Below, piece after piece: positions 24,345 to 35,500 of a DNA stretch of 64,000 nt. The notes below the pieces were generated by a model that saw only the letters and a program-made list of their open reading frames with translations, was not told the DNA's origin and searched no databases. Location of the stretch: positions 558,001 to 622,000 of the forward strand of contig NZ_JACOPW010000003.1 of the NCBI RefSeq assembly GCF_015461845.1. The letters are read 5' to 3'. The translations under genes were made by a program, and so were the position numbers. The stretch's first letter is position 1. The number at the start of each line of letters is the position of its first letter. Source of the stretch: Pseudomonas mucoides (GTDB lineage: Bacteria > Pseudomonadota > Gammaproteobacteria > Pseudomonadales > Pseudomonadaceae).

Positions 24345-25337
24345 ATGCTCCACTCCCACCTCACCACCCTCAACGCCGTCTCCCTGGTGCTCAACACCTT
24401 CAAGGACCAAGGCCTGTCCAGCGAAGACTTGCTCGCCGGAAGCGGCATCAGCGCGGCGGACCTGAACCGGGCGGACACGCGCATCACCACAAATCAGGAG
24501 ATGCAAGTCTGCGCCAACGCAGTCGCGCTCAAGCGTGACATCGGCCTGGAACTGGGCCGGCGAATGCACGTTTCGTGCTACGGAATGCTGGGTTATGCGT
24601 TGCTCACCAGTGCCACCTTCGGTGACGCTTTACGCTTGGCGATGCGCTATCCGGCGCTGTTGGGAACACTTTTCGAGCTGAGCCTGGAAGACGACGGCGA
24701 GCGTGTCTGGTTCGTCGCGGCGGACTACCGGGAAAGCCCGGCGATGGCGGTGTTCAATGCTGAATTCTGCCTGGTGTCGTTGAAAGTGATCTGCGACGAC
24801 CTGCTCGGTCATCCGCTGCCGCTGCTGGCCGCGCGTTTCGAACACCCCGCGCCGGACTATCAGGCCACCTACGCCGAACATTTCGCTTGCAGGTTGAGCT
24901 TCGAGGCGCGGGACAACGCGTTTGCGTTCGATCGCAACTGGCTCGACCGACCTTTGCCGCTCGCCGATGCCATCACCCATCAGGCCATGGCCGAACGCTG
25001 CCGCAAACAGAACACTGAGTTCACCGGTCGCCAGGCGTGGCTGGGGCGGATTCGGCAGTTGCTCAGCGCCCAGTTAAATGCAGCGCCGGGGCTTGAGGGG
25101 TTGGCCGAGCAGATGAATTGTTCGGCGCGGACATTGCGTCGTCACCTCAAGGATTCGGGGTGCAGCTATCAGGAATTGCTCGATGAGCTGCGTTTCGAGC
25201 AGGCCAAGCAAATGCTCTGTGAAGACCAGATGCCGATCTACCGAATCGCCGAGGCACTGGGCTTCAGCGAGACCGCGAGTTTTCGGCATGCGTTTGTGCG
25301 CTGGAGTGGGGTGGCGCCAAGTCAGTTCAGGCCTTGA
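24345..25337 (+). CDS. AraC-family regulator (OruR/ArgR-like architecture)
   Basis: The 330-residue protein has an N-terminal 'arabinose-binding' type domain of ~200 residues as in OruR-like regulators (GLELGRRMHVSCYGMLGYALLTS) and a C-terminal AraC double helix-turn-helix from about 235 (LEGLAEQMNCSARTLRRHLKD, IAEALGFSETASFRHAFVRWSG). It precedes the acetylpolyamine amidohydrolase and polyamine-binding genes on the same strand with a 174-bp gap, so it may regulate them; this is inferred only from position. Confidence 0.85.
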   Translation: MLHSHLTTLNAVSLVLNTFKDQGLSSEDLLAGSGISAADLNRADTRITTNQEMQVCANAVALKRDIGLELGRRMHVSCYGMLGYALLTSATFGDALRLAMRYPALLGTLFELSLEDDGERVWFVAADYRESPAMAVFNAEFCLVSLKVICDDLLGHPLPLLAARFEHPAPDYQATYAEHFACRLSFEARDNAFAFDRNWLDRPLPLADAITHQAMAERCRKQNTEFTGRQAWLGRIRQLLSAQLNAAPGLEGLAEQMNCSARTLRRHLKDSGCSYQELLDELRFEQAKQMLCEDQMPIYRIAEALGFSETASFRHAFVRWSGVAPSQFRP

Positions 25338-25511
25338 GGAATTTGGTGCCTGCTCGCGATAGCGGTTTCAAGAGCAGCGCACCATCAAGGGGCGAATTTC
25401 GGTCAGACTTTTTGGCCATATCCATCCCCTTTTGGCCTTTCCTGCCGTTCTCTCCAACGCCGCCTGCCGCAAGACTGTGTTCAACCGAATCAGCCTGCGG
25501 AGAACAAGAAA

Positions 25512-26543
25512 ATGCTGACGATCTACTCGGACGATCACCACCTGCACCACGGCCGTTGCGAATTGATAGACGGGCAACTCAAGCCCTGCTTCGAAATGCC
25601 GTCGCGTGCCGACCATGTGTTGCAACGCGTAAAAAATCAGAACCTCGGCCCGGTCGAAGCGCCGCAGGATTTCGGCCTCGACCCGATCGCGCGAATCCAC
25701 AGCCGCGACTACCTCGACTTCTTCAAGGGTGCCTGGGCACGCTGGACCGAATTCAACACCGATGGCGACTTGCTGCCCTAAACCTGGCCGGCCCGAACCC
25801 TGCGCGCCATCAAACCCACCAGCCTGCATGGCCAACTCGGCTATTACAGCTTCGACGGCGGCGCACCGATCACCGCCGGTACCTGGCAAGCAGCGTACAG
25901 CGCGGCGCAAGTCGCGCTGACTGCCCAGGCGCAAATCCAGCGTGGCGCGCGCAGTGCCTTCGCCCTGTGCCGTCCACCGGGACACCACGCTGCCAGCGAT
26001 TTGATGGGCGGTTATTGCTACCTCAACAATGCCGCCATCGCCGCCCAGGCGTTCCTCGATCAGGGCCATAAAAAAGTCGCGATCCTCGACGTCGACTACC
26101 ACCACGGCAATGGCACCCAATCGATTTTCTACGAACGCAGCGACGTGCTGTTCACCTCGATCCACGGCCACCCGGAAGCCGAGTTTCCGTTCTTCCTCGG
26201 CTATGAAGACGAGCTCGGCGAAGGCGCGGGTGAAGGCTTCAATTTCAACTATCCTCTGCCCGCCGGCTCTGGTTGGGACACCTGGAGTGCAGCGCTGGAT
26301 CAGGCCTGCCAGGAAATCGAAAACTACGGCGCCGACATTGTGATCGTCTCCCTGGGCGTCGATACGTTCAAGGACGATCCCATCTCTCAATTCAAACTCG
26401 ACAGCCCCGACTACCTGGCCATGGGCGAGCGCATCGCGCGTCTGGGCAAGCCGACGCTGTTCGTGATGGAAGGCGGTTACGCGGTAGAAGAAATCGGCAT
26501 CAATGCCGTGAACGTACTCGAAGGTTTTGAAAGCGCCCAATGA
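25512..26543 (+). pseudogene. aphA: Acetylpolyamine amidohydrolase AphA interrupted by an in-frame TAA
   Basis: One reading frame of 343 codons encodes a histone-deacetylase-fold enzyme, with a single TAA at 25779-25781 after codon 89. The frame is the same on both sides (no frameshift) and the protein resumes directly as TWPARTLRAIKPTSLHG. All class motifs are kept downstream: CRPPGHHA, the zinc-binding DVDYHHGNGTQ and MEGGYAVEEIG. AphA removes acetyl from acetylputrescine/acetylcadaverine in polyamine use. TAC or TAT at this codon would restore the enzyme, so this is a one-base nonsense change or a sequencing error. The downstream part alone lacks the first loop of the fold. It is 12 bp upstream of a polyamine-binding gene, probably one operon. 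Confidence 0.85.
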
Positions 26544-26555
26544 GGAATTAGAACA

Positions 26556-27656
26556 ATGAACAGACTCAAGCGTTTTATCGTTCCGGCCCTGGGTGCCTTG
26601 GTGCTCAGTGGCGCTGCACACGCTGAAGAGCGAACGTTGCGCGTCTACAACTGGTTCGACTACATCACCCCCAAGGCGCTGGAAGACTTCAAGGCCCAGA
26701 ACACCCAGACCAAACTGGTCTACGACATTTTCGACACCAACGAGGCGCTGGAAGCCAAGCTGCTGACCGGTAACTCCGGTTACGACGTGGTGGTGCCGTC
26801 CAATGTGTTCCTCGCCAAGCAGATCGAAGCCGGTGTGTTCCAGCCGCTGGACCGTAGCAAGCTGCCGAACTGGAATCACCTCGATCCGAAGCTGATGAAG
26901 CTGATCGAAGCCAACGACCCGGGCAACAAATTCGCCGTGCCCTACATGTACGGCACCATCCTGATCGGCTTCAACCCGGACAAGGTCAAAGCCGCTCTCG
27001 GCGACAACGCGCCGGTGGACAGCTGGGACCTGATCTTCAAGGAAGAGAACATCAGCAAGCTCAAGCAGTGCGGCGTCGCCCTGCTCGACTCGCCGTCGGA
27101 GATCCTGCCGCTGGCCCTGCAACACCTCGGCCTCGACCCCAACAGCAAAAAGCCTGCGGACTACGACAAGGCTGAAGCCCTGTTGATGAAAATCCGTCCG
27201 TACATCACCTACTTCCATTCTTCGAAATACATGGCCGACATCGCCAACGGTGACATCTGCGTCGCGGTCGGTTACTCCGGAAGCTTCTCCCAGGCAGCCA
27301 ACCGCGCCAAGGAAGCCAAGAACGGCGTGATCGTCGACATGCGCCTGCCTAAGGAAGGCGCACCGATCTGGTTCGACATGCTCGCGATTCCCAAAGGCGC
27401 GAAGAACCCGCAAGACGCCTACACCTTCATCAACTACTTGCTGCAACCTCAAGTCATCGCGCCGGTCAGCGACTTTGTCGGTTACCCGAACCCGAACAAG
27501 GACGCCACGGAACTGGTCGACCCGGCGATCCGCAACAACCCGAACCTGTACCCGACCGAAACGGCGATGGGTACGCTGTACACCCTGCAACCATTGCCGC
27601 GCGATGCCGAACGTGCGCGCACACGAGCCTGGACCAAGATCAAGTCCGGGACCTGA
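26556..27656 (+). CDS. Periplasmic polyamine-binding protein (PotF/SpuD-like)
   Basis: The 366-residue precursor has a signal peptide ([23 protein letters not shown]) and the spermidine/putrescine-binding fold: [51 protein letters not shown] and [15 protein letters not shown]. It should bind putrescine- or acetylpolyamine-like ligands; no permease or ATPase genes adjoin. GAGGA lies about 9 bases before the ATG. The amidohydrolase gene immediately upstream indicates a polyamine uptake and deacetylation unit. A strong terminator follows. Confidence 0.93.
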   Translation: MNRLKRFIVPALGALVLSGAAHAEERTLRVYNWFDYITPKALEDFKAQNTQTKLVYDIFDTNEALEAKLLTGNSGYDVVVPSNVFLAKQIEAGVFQPLDRSKLPNWNHLDPKLMKLIEANDPGNKFAVPYMYGTILIGFNPDKVKAALGDNAPVDSWDLIFKEENISKLKQCGVALLDSPSEILPLALQHLGLDPNSKKPADYDKAEALLMKIRPYITYFHSSKYMADIANGDICVAVGYSGSFSQAANRAKEAKNGVIVDMRLPKEGAPIWFDMLAIPKGAKNPQDAYTFINYLLQPQVIAPVSDFVGYPNPNKDATELVDPAIRNNPNLYPTETAMGTLYTLQPLPRDAERARTRAWTKIKSGT

Positions 27657-27673
27657 TACCCGACTCAAAAACG

Positions 27674-27703
27674 AAGACCCGCGGCGACGCGGGTCTTTTT
27701 TTT
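27674..27703 (+). terminator. Rho-independent terminator after the polyamine-binding gene
   Basis: AAGACCCGC / GCGGGTCTT stem, 6-base loop, then a T-tract. The same stem sequence recurs at 32412-32431 before the second giant gene. Confidence 0.92.
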
Positions 27704-27707
27704 GCCT

Positions 27708-27727
27708 GCGATATTTATGTACCACCC
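27708..27727 (+). promoter_or_regulatory. 20-bp element shared by both giant toxin-like genes (copy 1)
   Basis: GCGATATTTATGTACCACCC, about 80 bp before the start of the first giant gene, matches 18 of 20 bases of 32441-32460 before the second. It may contain promoter or regulator contacts; function is unknown. Confidence 0.55.
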
Positions 27728-27808
27728 GGCACTTTGGGCCGCCCGATACCTTCCACTGATCCCGCGCGGCGCAATCAGCAGCGGCGCGTTCTCAGTCAGG
27801 AGACGAGC

Positions 27809-30800
27809 ATGTCCGAAACCGTTGCCCCAAGTGCAGAAGAGGTACTGACCCAGTTGGTCACCGGCCCTTCGATCAGAGAGGTCGCAGCGACCGCGCTGAG
27901 CCCTGCGCTCAACGCGCTGTATCCGCTGCTGAAGATTGACCCGACGCTTGCCACGGTCGTCACCCCGACCTGGATCGATACCGGCGACAACGTCGTGCCC
28001 GGCCCTGACCTGTTTGAATCGCTCACCGATGTGCTGGTACGACTCGGTTTGTCGGGATCGACGGTGACGCTCCTCGATGGAGAACATTTCCTCACCCTGC
28101 AACCGGGCACTGAACCGTTGGCTCAATTGCCGGTGAAAATCGATGCCATCGGGTGCCTGCTCAACGCGCTCGCCCCCCAGCTGTTCATCGCCTATCAGCA
28201 CCAGCAGCTTGATTACTGGAATCAGGAGACAAGCCCTTCGACGCCGCGCTGGCATTCGCTCGCGCAATCGCTGCAGGACATCTGGAGCCCCGATCCCGCC
28301 TCGAACTGGGATGCCGATGAAAAAGCCATGGCCCAGGCCGTGTTCGCTCATCCGGAGCGCGCCACACGGCCACAGGACAAGTACCTGACCAAGGCCTGCC
28401 TGATCGACACCGATTGGGTTGAGAGCGCGGTCAGCGAACACCTGCGCGTTCTGGATATCGCCGTGTTCGTGGGCACATTGGGCGAGCGGACCCTGGTGCT
28501 GACGCACTCGATTGCCGAAGGGTTCAAGCGTTATGACTCTGTTGCGGCATTGGGTGAAACAGTGTTCGCCCCCCTTGGAACGTCAAGCATCGAGCAAACC
28601 CTGCAATGGCGACTGTATGAACCCGAGGGCAACTTCTTTCACCACCAGGCCTGCGCGCTGATTGCGCTCGAGGTCGAAGCCATCGGTGCACTCAGTGCGG
28701 TTCAGCACGCTTCTGTCACGAAACGTTCACCACAAATCAGTGCCGCGGCAAAAAGCTTCACTGAATTTGAAGCCCTGCCGTCGTCACGCTTCAGCAAGGT
28801 TCAGGGGTTACTGACAGGCTGGCTGAAAAACGCCTTGTCGGCGGACCTCACCCGCTACAGCCGACACTTGATGGACCTGGCGCAGCTGCGGGAACAGGAC
28901 GCTGGAAAAACCTTCGACGAAGGCATCTCGTCACTGCCGGCGTTTGCGCTGCAAACCTTGCAAGAGCAGATGATCAAGGATCATCCCGCGGCAGCGGACC
29001 TGGATCTGCAAGACATTGAAATCAGCATCACCAGCGTCGTTGTGCTGGGCGCTGTCGTGATACCCGGCAAGACGCAAACCACCACGCTGTCGCTGATCGA
29101 ACTGGCGCTGCAAAACCTGATTGCCGTTCCGCTGGGAAACAAGACGGTGAACTGCAAAAGTGGCGACGCAGTGCCCGTCTGGATGACTCCTGCCTATCTT
29201 GAAAAGCTCGTCACGCAGGTCGATATCGGTGGGGTTTACCCGACGCTGATCAAGCAAAAATTGCTTGATGATCCGCAAGAAGCGCAGCGAAGACAGGTGC
29301 TCTACACCCGCCATCTGCGTACCCAGCTGCCCTTGCAGGCGCTGCAGCACAAGATGCGCGGCGAGGCGGGTATTGATGAACGTGGTTATCAGTACGTCAA
29401 TGCCGTCATGCAGGAAAACGCGGCCGACCGCAGGGTGAACGGGCAGGAGATTGTCATTCGACCACTGGCCTTTATGACCGGTGATCGCGCTGGCAGCAAA
29501 GGCGATGAAGTCGCCAACATGTTCGTCATCGGTCCGCGACTCACCGATAGAGGACCGTGCCTGCTCTACCGACCGTTACTCACCCCCTCGCTGATGCAGT
29601 ACCCGAGCGAGGCCAATCTGCTGTATGCAATCAAGCACGAAAAACCGCTTCGCCAATCGATCCTGGCCTGGCTCTCCGACGATGTACGCTTCAACTATTC
29701 CCAGTACGTGTTTTCCGGTGAGTTGCCTTCGGTCTGGACGCTGACCCAATTGCTGGTCGATCCCACCTCAGCCCTGGGCAAGATGGGCACGGTGACACTC
29801 AGTGCAACGGCCCTCGATGACGCGCCGCTGGCGGCGTTGTTCAAAGCCAACGCCAACGCCATGATTACCCTGGCGGACCATCAATCGGTGTCCAATGCAC
29901 AAGCTCGCTGGGCAACGCTCAAGCAAGGCACATGGATGCTGTTCAATGTCGCGCTGCCCTTCCTCGGTCGCACCGCCGGGGTGGCCGCGTGGATCTGGCA
30001 GATCATGGATGACTTGCAGAACATTACCGATGCCGAAGAAAACGACGACAGCTTACTCGCCTGGTCCGCCCTGACCGATCTGCTGTTGACGCTCGGCATG
30101 GTATTGGCCCATCGGGCTGCCACTCGCAACAAGCCCGTCTCGCGGTTGCCCGAGAAGGTCGAGCCGCCACCCGTAACACCCGAAAGCAAACCTGACCACA
30201 CCCTCACGGTCACCCGTCTGCCCGACCTCGATCAACTGCCATCCACCCATGAGACGTCTCTGCACGCAATCGCTGCGCTGCCGTCATCATCCCTGGGTGT
30301 CTTGCTTGATGGACTGGCCATCGCCGAACCCAAAGGAATGGCCGCCTCCAGCGAGCCCGGCCCTCACCAACACCTCAGTTCACTCAAGGGAAAGTGGTAT
30401 GCGAAGGTTGACCAGCGATGGTTCGAGGTCACCTTCAACGACAATGACGATGTGCAGATCATTGACTCTAGCCGGTCACCCGCACGCACGGGGCCCTTGC
30501 TGGTCAAGAATGCCAGGGGCGAATGGTTTATCGATACGCGGCTGAGGCTCAAGGCCGGGGGCAAGGAAAAACAACGGCTGGAGCAACAAAACCGGCAACG
30601 CCAGGCTGAACTGAAGCAGCAAATGATAGCGTTCGAGCGCCAGACCAAAAGCCGCGAGACAGCACTCAAGGAAGCGGAAAAAAACGCGCAGGCGATTACC
30701 GCCACCGACACCCATCGTCGCTTGTACCTTGAAACGCTCGATGCGCAGATGTCATTCCTGAGCACCAACATGGAACAGATGAAAGCCTTCAATGCTCGCG

Positions 30801-32389
30801 AGGCGATTCCCAATTACCGAAAAGCAATGATCAGCCGCCTGGATTTCCAGCTTTCGCTGCTGCAAAAATGGTTCGTTCACCAGCAGCCGGTTTTCGGCAA
30901 TCAAATGCGCCTTTCCCTCGATCTTCTCGACCACCCGCCAACGGAAAACACACAGACCGGCCGGCAAACCCATCAACTCACGGGCGAGTTGACCGCCAGC
31001 TACATCAACAAAATCGAGACTGCGCATGCGTGCTTCGAGCAACTGAACCTGCTCGGCAAAGAAGCCATCGAAGTGATCCGCGACGTCAAAGCCAACATGC
31101 CGTCGTTCGATTTGCTGGACCTCAAACTGTTCCAGATCACACTCGGTCAAGAGTTGTGCCTCGACAACAGCGTTGAACCCGCACCTGAAGCGCGCCAGGC
31201 ACTGGAGAGCATTGTCGAAAATGCAGGCCTCGCGATTCAGGCTTCACTGGACCTGGCCGCTGACGAAGAGGTGCTGCACTTGCCGGAGCGCATCGATGGA
31301 CTCAGCGACCTGGTGGAGCAACTCACGATCACTGACCAGCGCATCGTTGATCTGCCCACGGAGTTTCCCGGGCAGTTCCTGCAAATCCCCCTCGACGTGA
31401 TGCGCCAACGTCTCGAAGTTTTTCAACAGCGCACCGTGAAGCAACTGGCCGGCTTGCTGCGCGAACGCAAGGCACTTGAGCCGCTACCCGGCCCTTCCCG
31501 CCTGCCGAGCGCTCCCGCCAAGCGAATCATCAAGACCCGCTACAAAGGTACGGTGGTGGGCCAGCCACGTGTCGACTCCGTGACGCAAGGGTCAGAACTG
31601 ATCGACGTGACCTCGGCGTTGACCGGCAAAGTCATCTCGACCTTTCACGAAAAGACCCCGGGGGTCTGGGTTGAAAGAGTGCCCCCTAGACCGGCTCCCC
31701 TCGACGTTAGCCAACCCGATTTGAGTGCAAGCACGGCTCAAGGCCAGGCATTGCTGGAGGGGTTGGATGCGTTTATTCGTCGAACGCAGGCCCACTCCAA
31801 AGGTACGCGACGAATACCTGTGGAAATAGAGGAAATGTTTCATCAGCAGGCTCACCGACTGCAGGACGCCGCCAGCGCAATCGAAGATGCGCTGACCGCC
31901 AGTAATTCCACCGAAGGTGGTTCGGGGTCCGCCGTGACGCTGGCCAAGCAACTGAACGACGGGGCCACCAGACTCTATAGTCAGGGACGCTTGACGCGAA
32001 TCAGCATGACCAAACTACAGCCGCCGACGGCGGAGCGCGTCCGCTGGCTGCAAAGCGAAGGTCAGGTCGATATCGTCAAGACCCCCGGCCGACGCTTGCT
32101 CAAAAGCCGTAAAAGAGACTATCTCGAGGAATATGAGGTCCGCGATCACAGCAACCAAAGTGTTCTGTGGTATGCCCACTTCCACTACTCGGAGCCCGCT
32201 TCGCCTGCACACACCTTCACCGCGGCACACCTGAAAACAGTGCAACAACGGCTGCTGGGCGGCGCAACCGAGGCCCGCAACGCCAACGACGATCTCCTGG
32301 CGATCTCGATCTACCGCAGCGAAATCAGCCCGCAACTGGCGACCACCCTGTTCTTCGCAAAAGTGCCGACCTCGGCATCTGGGTCGTAA
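27809..32389 (+). CDS. Giant DUF6543/ToxA_N-like (dermonecrotic toxin-like) protein, copy 1
   Basis: This 1,526-residue protein resembles the large Pseudomonas proteins annotated as dermonecrotic toxin domain (DUF6543/ToxA_N) proteins; I assign it by overall pattern (DERGYQYV, GPCLLYRPLL, LLYAIKHEKPLRQSILAWL) and not by a search. There is no signal peptide. Two hydrophobic helices lie near residues 709-735 (LFNVALPFLGRTAGVAAWIW) and 752-772 (TDLLLTLGMVLAHRA), which could insert in a membrane. A small domain (RWFEVTFNDNDDVQI...TRLRL) follows, then long charged coiled-coil regions, and an ending with WYAHFHY and FTAAHLK. AGGAG precedes the ATG at 27809. No leucine-rich repeats or catalytic triad were recognised. 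It is a paralogue of the next gene. Confidence 0.7.
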   Translation: MSETVAPSAEEVLTQLVTGPSIREVAATALSPALNALYPLLKIDPTLATVVTPTWIDTGDNVVPGPDLFESLTDVLVRLGLSGSTVTLLDGEHFLTLQPGTEPLAQLPVKIDAIGCLLNALAPQLFIAYQHQQLDYWNQETSPSTPRWHSLAQSLQDIWSPDPASNWDADEKAMAQAVFAHPERATRPQDKYLTKACLIDTDWVESAVSEHLRVLDIAVFVGTLGERTLVLTHSIAEGFKRYDSVAALGETVFAPLGTSSIEQTLQWRLYEPEGNFFHHQACALIALEVEAIGALSAVQHASVTKRSPQISAAAKSFTEFEALPSSRFSKVQGLLTGWLKNALSADLTRYSRHLMDLAQLREQDAGKTFDEGISSLPAFALQTLQEQMIKDHPAAADLDLQDIEISITSVVVLGAVVIPGKTQTTTLSLIELALQNLIAVPLGNKTVNCKSGDAVPVWMTPAYLEKLVTQVDIGGVYPTLIKQKLLDDPQEAQRRQVLYTRHLRTQLPLQALQHKMRGEAGIDERGYQYVNAVMQENAADRRVNGQEIVIRPLAFMTGDRAGSKGDEVANMFVIGPRLTDRGPCLLYRPLLTPSLMQYPSEANLLYAIKHEKPLRQSILAWLSDDVRFNYSQYVFSGELPSVWTLTQLLVDPTSALGKMGTVTLSATALDDAPLAALFKANANAMITLADHQSVSNAQARWATLKQGTWMLFNVALPFLGRTAGVAAWIWQIMDDLQNITDAEENDDSLLAWSALTDLLLTLGMVLAHRAATRNKPVSRLPEKVEPPPVTPESKPDHTLTVTRLPDLDQLPSTHETSLHAIAALPSSSLGVLLDGLAIAEPKGMAASSEPGPHQHLSSLKGKWYAKVDQRWFEVTFNDNDDVQIIDSSRSPARTGPLLVKNARGEWFIDTRLRLKAGGKEKQRLEQQNRQRQAELKQQMIAFERQTKSRETALKEAEKNAQAITATDTHRRLYLETLDAQMSFLSTNMEQMKAFNAREAIPNYRKAMISRLDFQLSLLQKWFVHQQPVFGNQMRLSLDLLDHPPTENTQTGRQTHQLTGELTASYINKIETAHACFEQLNLLGKEAIEVIRDVKANMPSFDLLDLKLFQITLGQELCLDNSVEPAPEARQALESIVENAGLAIQASLDLAADEEVLHLPERIDGLSDLVEQLTITDQRIVDLPTEFPGQFLQIPLDVMRQRLEVFQQRTVKQLAGLLRERKALEPLPGPSRLPSAPAKRIIKTRYKGTVVGQPRVDSVTQGSELIDVTSALTGKVISTFHEKTPGVWVERVPPRPAPLDVSQPDLSASTAQGQALLEGLDAFIRRTQAHSKGTRRIPVEIEEMFHQQAHRLQDAASAIEDALTASNSTEGGSGSAVTLAKQLNDGATRLYSQGRLTRISMTKLQPPTAERVRWLQSEGQVDIVKTPGRRLLKSRKRDYLEEYEVRDHSNQSVLWYAHFHYSEPASPAHTFTAAHLKTVQQRLLGGATEARNANDDLLAISIYRSEISPQLATTLFFAKVPTSASGS

Positions 32390-32411
32390 GCCTGATCTTG
32401 TGCTGAACCCG

Positions 32412-32435
32412 AGACCCGCATTCGCGGGTCTTTTT
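32412..32435 (+). terminator. Rho-independent terminator between the giant genes
   Basis: AGACCCGC / GCGGGTCT stem with ATTC loop and a T5 tract, 22 bp after the first giant gene. It indicates separate transcription units. Confidence 0.88.
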
Positions 32436-32440
32436 CCCCC

Positions 32441-32460
32441 GCGATATCTATCTACCACCC
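32441..32460 (+). promoter_or_regulatory. 20-bp element shared by both giant toxin-like genes (copy 2)
   Basis: GCGATATCTATCTACCACCC, 76 bp before the second giant gene start; 18 of 20 bases equal to copy 1 at 27708-27727, in the same position relative to the terminator. Confidence 0.55.
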
Positions 32461-32536
32461 CCTGTAGGCGATGCCTGATTACTGTCGATGCATCCAGAGG
32501 CTTTCCCGGCCTCGTCATTGCGCCGAGGTATCCGCC

Positions 32537-35500
32537 ATGAGCAACAACATTTCTCTGCCTCAACATGACTCGGCCCCTTTGCTGGAAACCAGTGACCTGG
32601 TGAGCCTGACCAGCCACGGCCCCACGCTCAGCAACGTGGCTTCGCACCTGCTGCGCCAAGCGATGGAAGCAGCCTGGCCAGAATTGCAGATCGACCCTGA
32701 AAACGCCTTCGTCGGCACCCCCCGATGGCTCATGGTGGACGACCATGTCGAGGCGGGCCCAACCGGGTTCGAATCACTGACCCTGGCACTGATGCGCCAG
32801 GGCCTGTATGGAACGACGGCCAACTACCTCGAAGGCGAGCATTTCCTCACCCTTGAGCCGGACAGCAAAAACCCGGTTCATCTCGCGGTCTGCATCGAGG
32901 ACATTGCAAAGATGCTCAATGACCTGGCGACGATCCTGTTCATCGAGTCTCAAGCACGGCAACTCGAGTTCTGGAATGCCAAGGGGCATTCAATCCCCCG
33001 CTGGCAGGAGCTGTCCGACACGCTGCGCAAGGCGTTGAACGTGCAGAAGGTCAAAGGCTGGGACACCGATGAATGCGCGATGGCCCGGGAAGTGTTCAAC
33101 GCCCCGGACAAAACCACCCGTAAAAATGTAAACAGAGAATTTTCCGCCATTCAGGCGTGCCTTCTCGATATCGATACCGTCGAGAATGACATCACCCAAC
33201 ATCTGTTGATCGGCGGTGCGCTGGTGCTCAAGGCCACATTTCGCAAGCGCCCTTTGCTGGTGATGTACACCATCGAGCGCGCGTATGAGTCGTTCAGTTC
33301 AATGGAAGAATTGGGTAACTCGCTTCCCGCACGCCTGGCAGAACAACGGTCAGGACGCGATCTGACGTGGCGGTTTTACGAGCCGGAAGGCAACATCTTC
33401 GACCACATGGCGTGGGCGTTGGTCTCCTCGCAAATGGATGCCATTGACTCCTTGCGGTTTATTGAGGCCCCGGCAGATGAAGCCGAACCCGAAACCGGAC
33501 TCGACCCCAACGAAAAAGCACGATTCCTGCAATTGAACAGCGCAATTCCCGACTGGTTGCGCAGCGCCGCCTCCCAGGACATTCAAGATTACGGCCGTTA
33601 CATCAGTGCACTGGGCAAGTTGTACCGTCAACCGGACAGCCAAATGGCCAACACCGAGATCCCTTCCGTCACCGACTATGCCCAGCGGTTGATGCGTGAA
33701 GCGATCATCGCGGATCCACGGGCGGTCGGTGCCGCGAATCTTGCACTGGATGATCTGCGGATCAAAATCACCCACAGTTTTACCGCCGACAATTTCACCC
33801 TCCCCAACCCCTTCGACCAACGCATTGAAACGCTGGCCGACTTCGCGCTGGAGAACCAGGCGCCCTACATGGCGACCGTATTTTTCAAGGGCGGGGAGAC
33901 CGTTCCGGATTGGCTGACCGTTGAATTTCTCACCACCGTGTCAGCGCGAGTGGACATCGGCAAGGCTTACCCCGAACTGATCAAACCCACGTTGCTGGAG
34001 GACCCGATCGCCTCCCGACGCCAGGAAAACTTCTATCGCGATCAATTACGCATTTTGCTGCCACTGCAGGCATTAGAAGCCAGATTCAAGCCTGAAACCG
34101 GTGTGGACGAACGCGGATACCGCTACGTCTGCGAGCTGCTCGATCCCGAGGTCGCCACCAGTACCGTCGCCCTCTACCCGCTCACAATGACGCCGCAACA
34201 TCGCTTGGTCAGCAGCAGCGACACCGTGGACAACATGTTCATCATAAGCCCACGAAATGCACACAGCGGGCCTTGCCTGCTCTATCGGCCAATGCTCGAT
34301 GCACCTCTGCTGCAATTCCCCTCAAGGCAAAACCTTTTATATGCGCTGCACCAACCCGGTGACCTCAGGGATACGGTGCTGGCGTGGTTGCCCGACAAAC
34401 ACCTGAGCTTTGAATATGCCCAGTCTGTATTTCCCACCGGACTGCCCTCGCCGTGGCTGATCGCGGAACAGATCGTCAATCCATTGCAGCGCGCAGACAA
34501 GTTCGGGCGTGTGGTTTTCGAAAGCGTCGAGGTCACCGGCGACATTCTGTCTGCGCTGTTCAAAAGCAATGCGCGGATGCTGGTCAACCTCGCCGACCGA
34601 CAATCGCGATCCAACGCCGAACGACGCTGGAGTGTGTTGAAGGACAGCGGCTGGGCGCTCTTCAACGTCGCTTCGAATGTTCTTAGCGGTGCGGTCGGCA
34701 CAGCCGTCTGGGTCTGGCAAACCATCAACCAGATTCAACAGGCACTCGACGCCCATGACCAGGATGACCGCTTCATCGAATGGACGTCGGTGTCGGACAT
34801 TCTGCTGGCGATCGGCATTATTCTCAGCCATCACGCCGTGATGCGACGCAGGAGGCTTTCGAGCAAGCCCCGGATCGAACAGGTGCCGAAGCGAAAATCG
34901 CCAGAACCCCATGAGGCCGTCGCCGTCACGCTCAATCCCGTCCCGCTGCCTCCGGACCTTCCACCCAGTCACCTTTCCTCCCTGGAGCTGGCCGGCTCGG
35001 TTCCACGCCGAACACCGACCGCTCTGGGCGCTTACCTGGACACGCTCACAGTCACGGCTCCGGATATTGCCAGCGCCAACGTGACGAAAGTTAAAGAAGC
35101 CCCTCCGCATTTTTACCAACATAACTTCCGCAACTACGCACAGGTGGGTGATCGGTGGTTTTACGTCGACGTCAAAGGCGACGATGAAATCCATATCGTT
35201 TACCCGGATCAGCCGGAGCGAAACGGTCCGATGCTGAGGGATAACGGCCACGGGCAATGGGTGCTCGACCTGCGTCTGCGGTTGCGAGGCGGGGCCGGAA
35301 ATGCGGTCAGCCGCCATCAGGAAGCAGCTGACGAACAGCGCAAAGACACGTTGGGGGAGATCCTGAGCGCCTTCAAAAGCCAGGAAAACACCAAGGAAAC
35401 CGAGCTGAAAACGTTACATGACGGCATCACGCAGGCCAACGCCGGAAACTACGATCAGCGGACGGCGATTTACATGGAAAAACTGGATAAAACGATCGAC

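Noticed and set aside
25779..25781. Programmed readthrough or selenocysteine at the aphA TAA
   Set aside because: TAA is the least readthrough-prone stop, selenocysteine uses TGA, and the active-site residues lie elsewhere; a nonsense mutation or base error is simpler.
25368..27725. A 785-codon minus-strand open frame across the amidohydrolase and polyamine-binding genes
   Set aside because: It crosses two clearly coding plus-strand genes and a terminator, with no recognisable motif.
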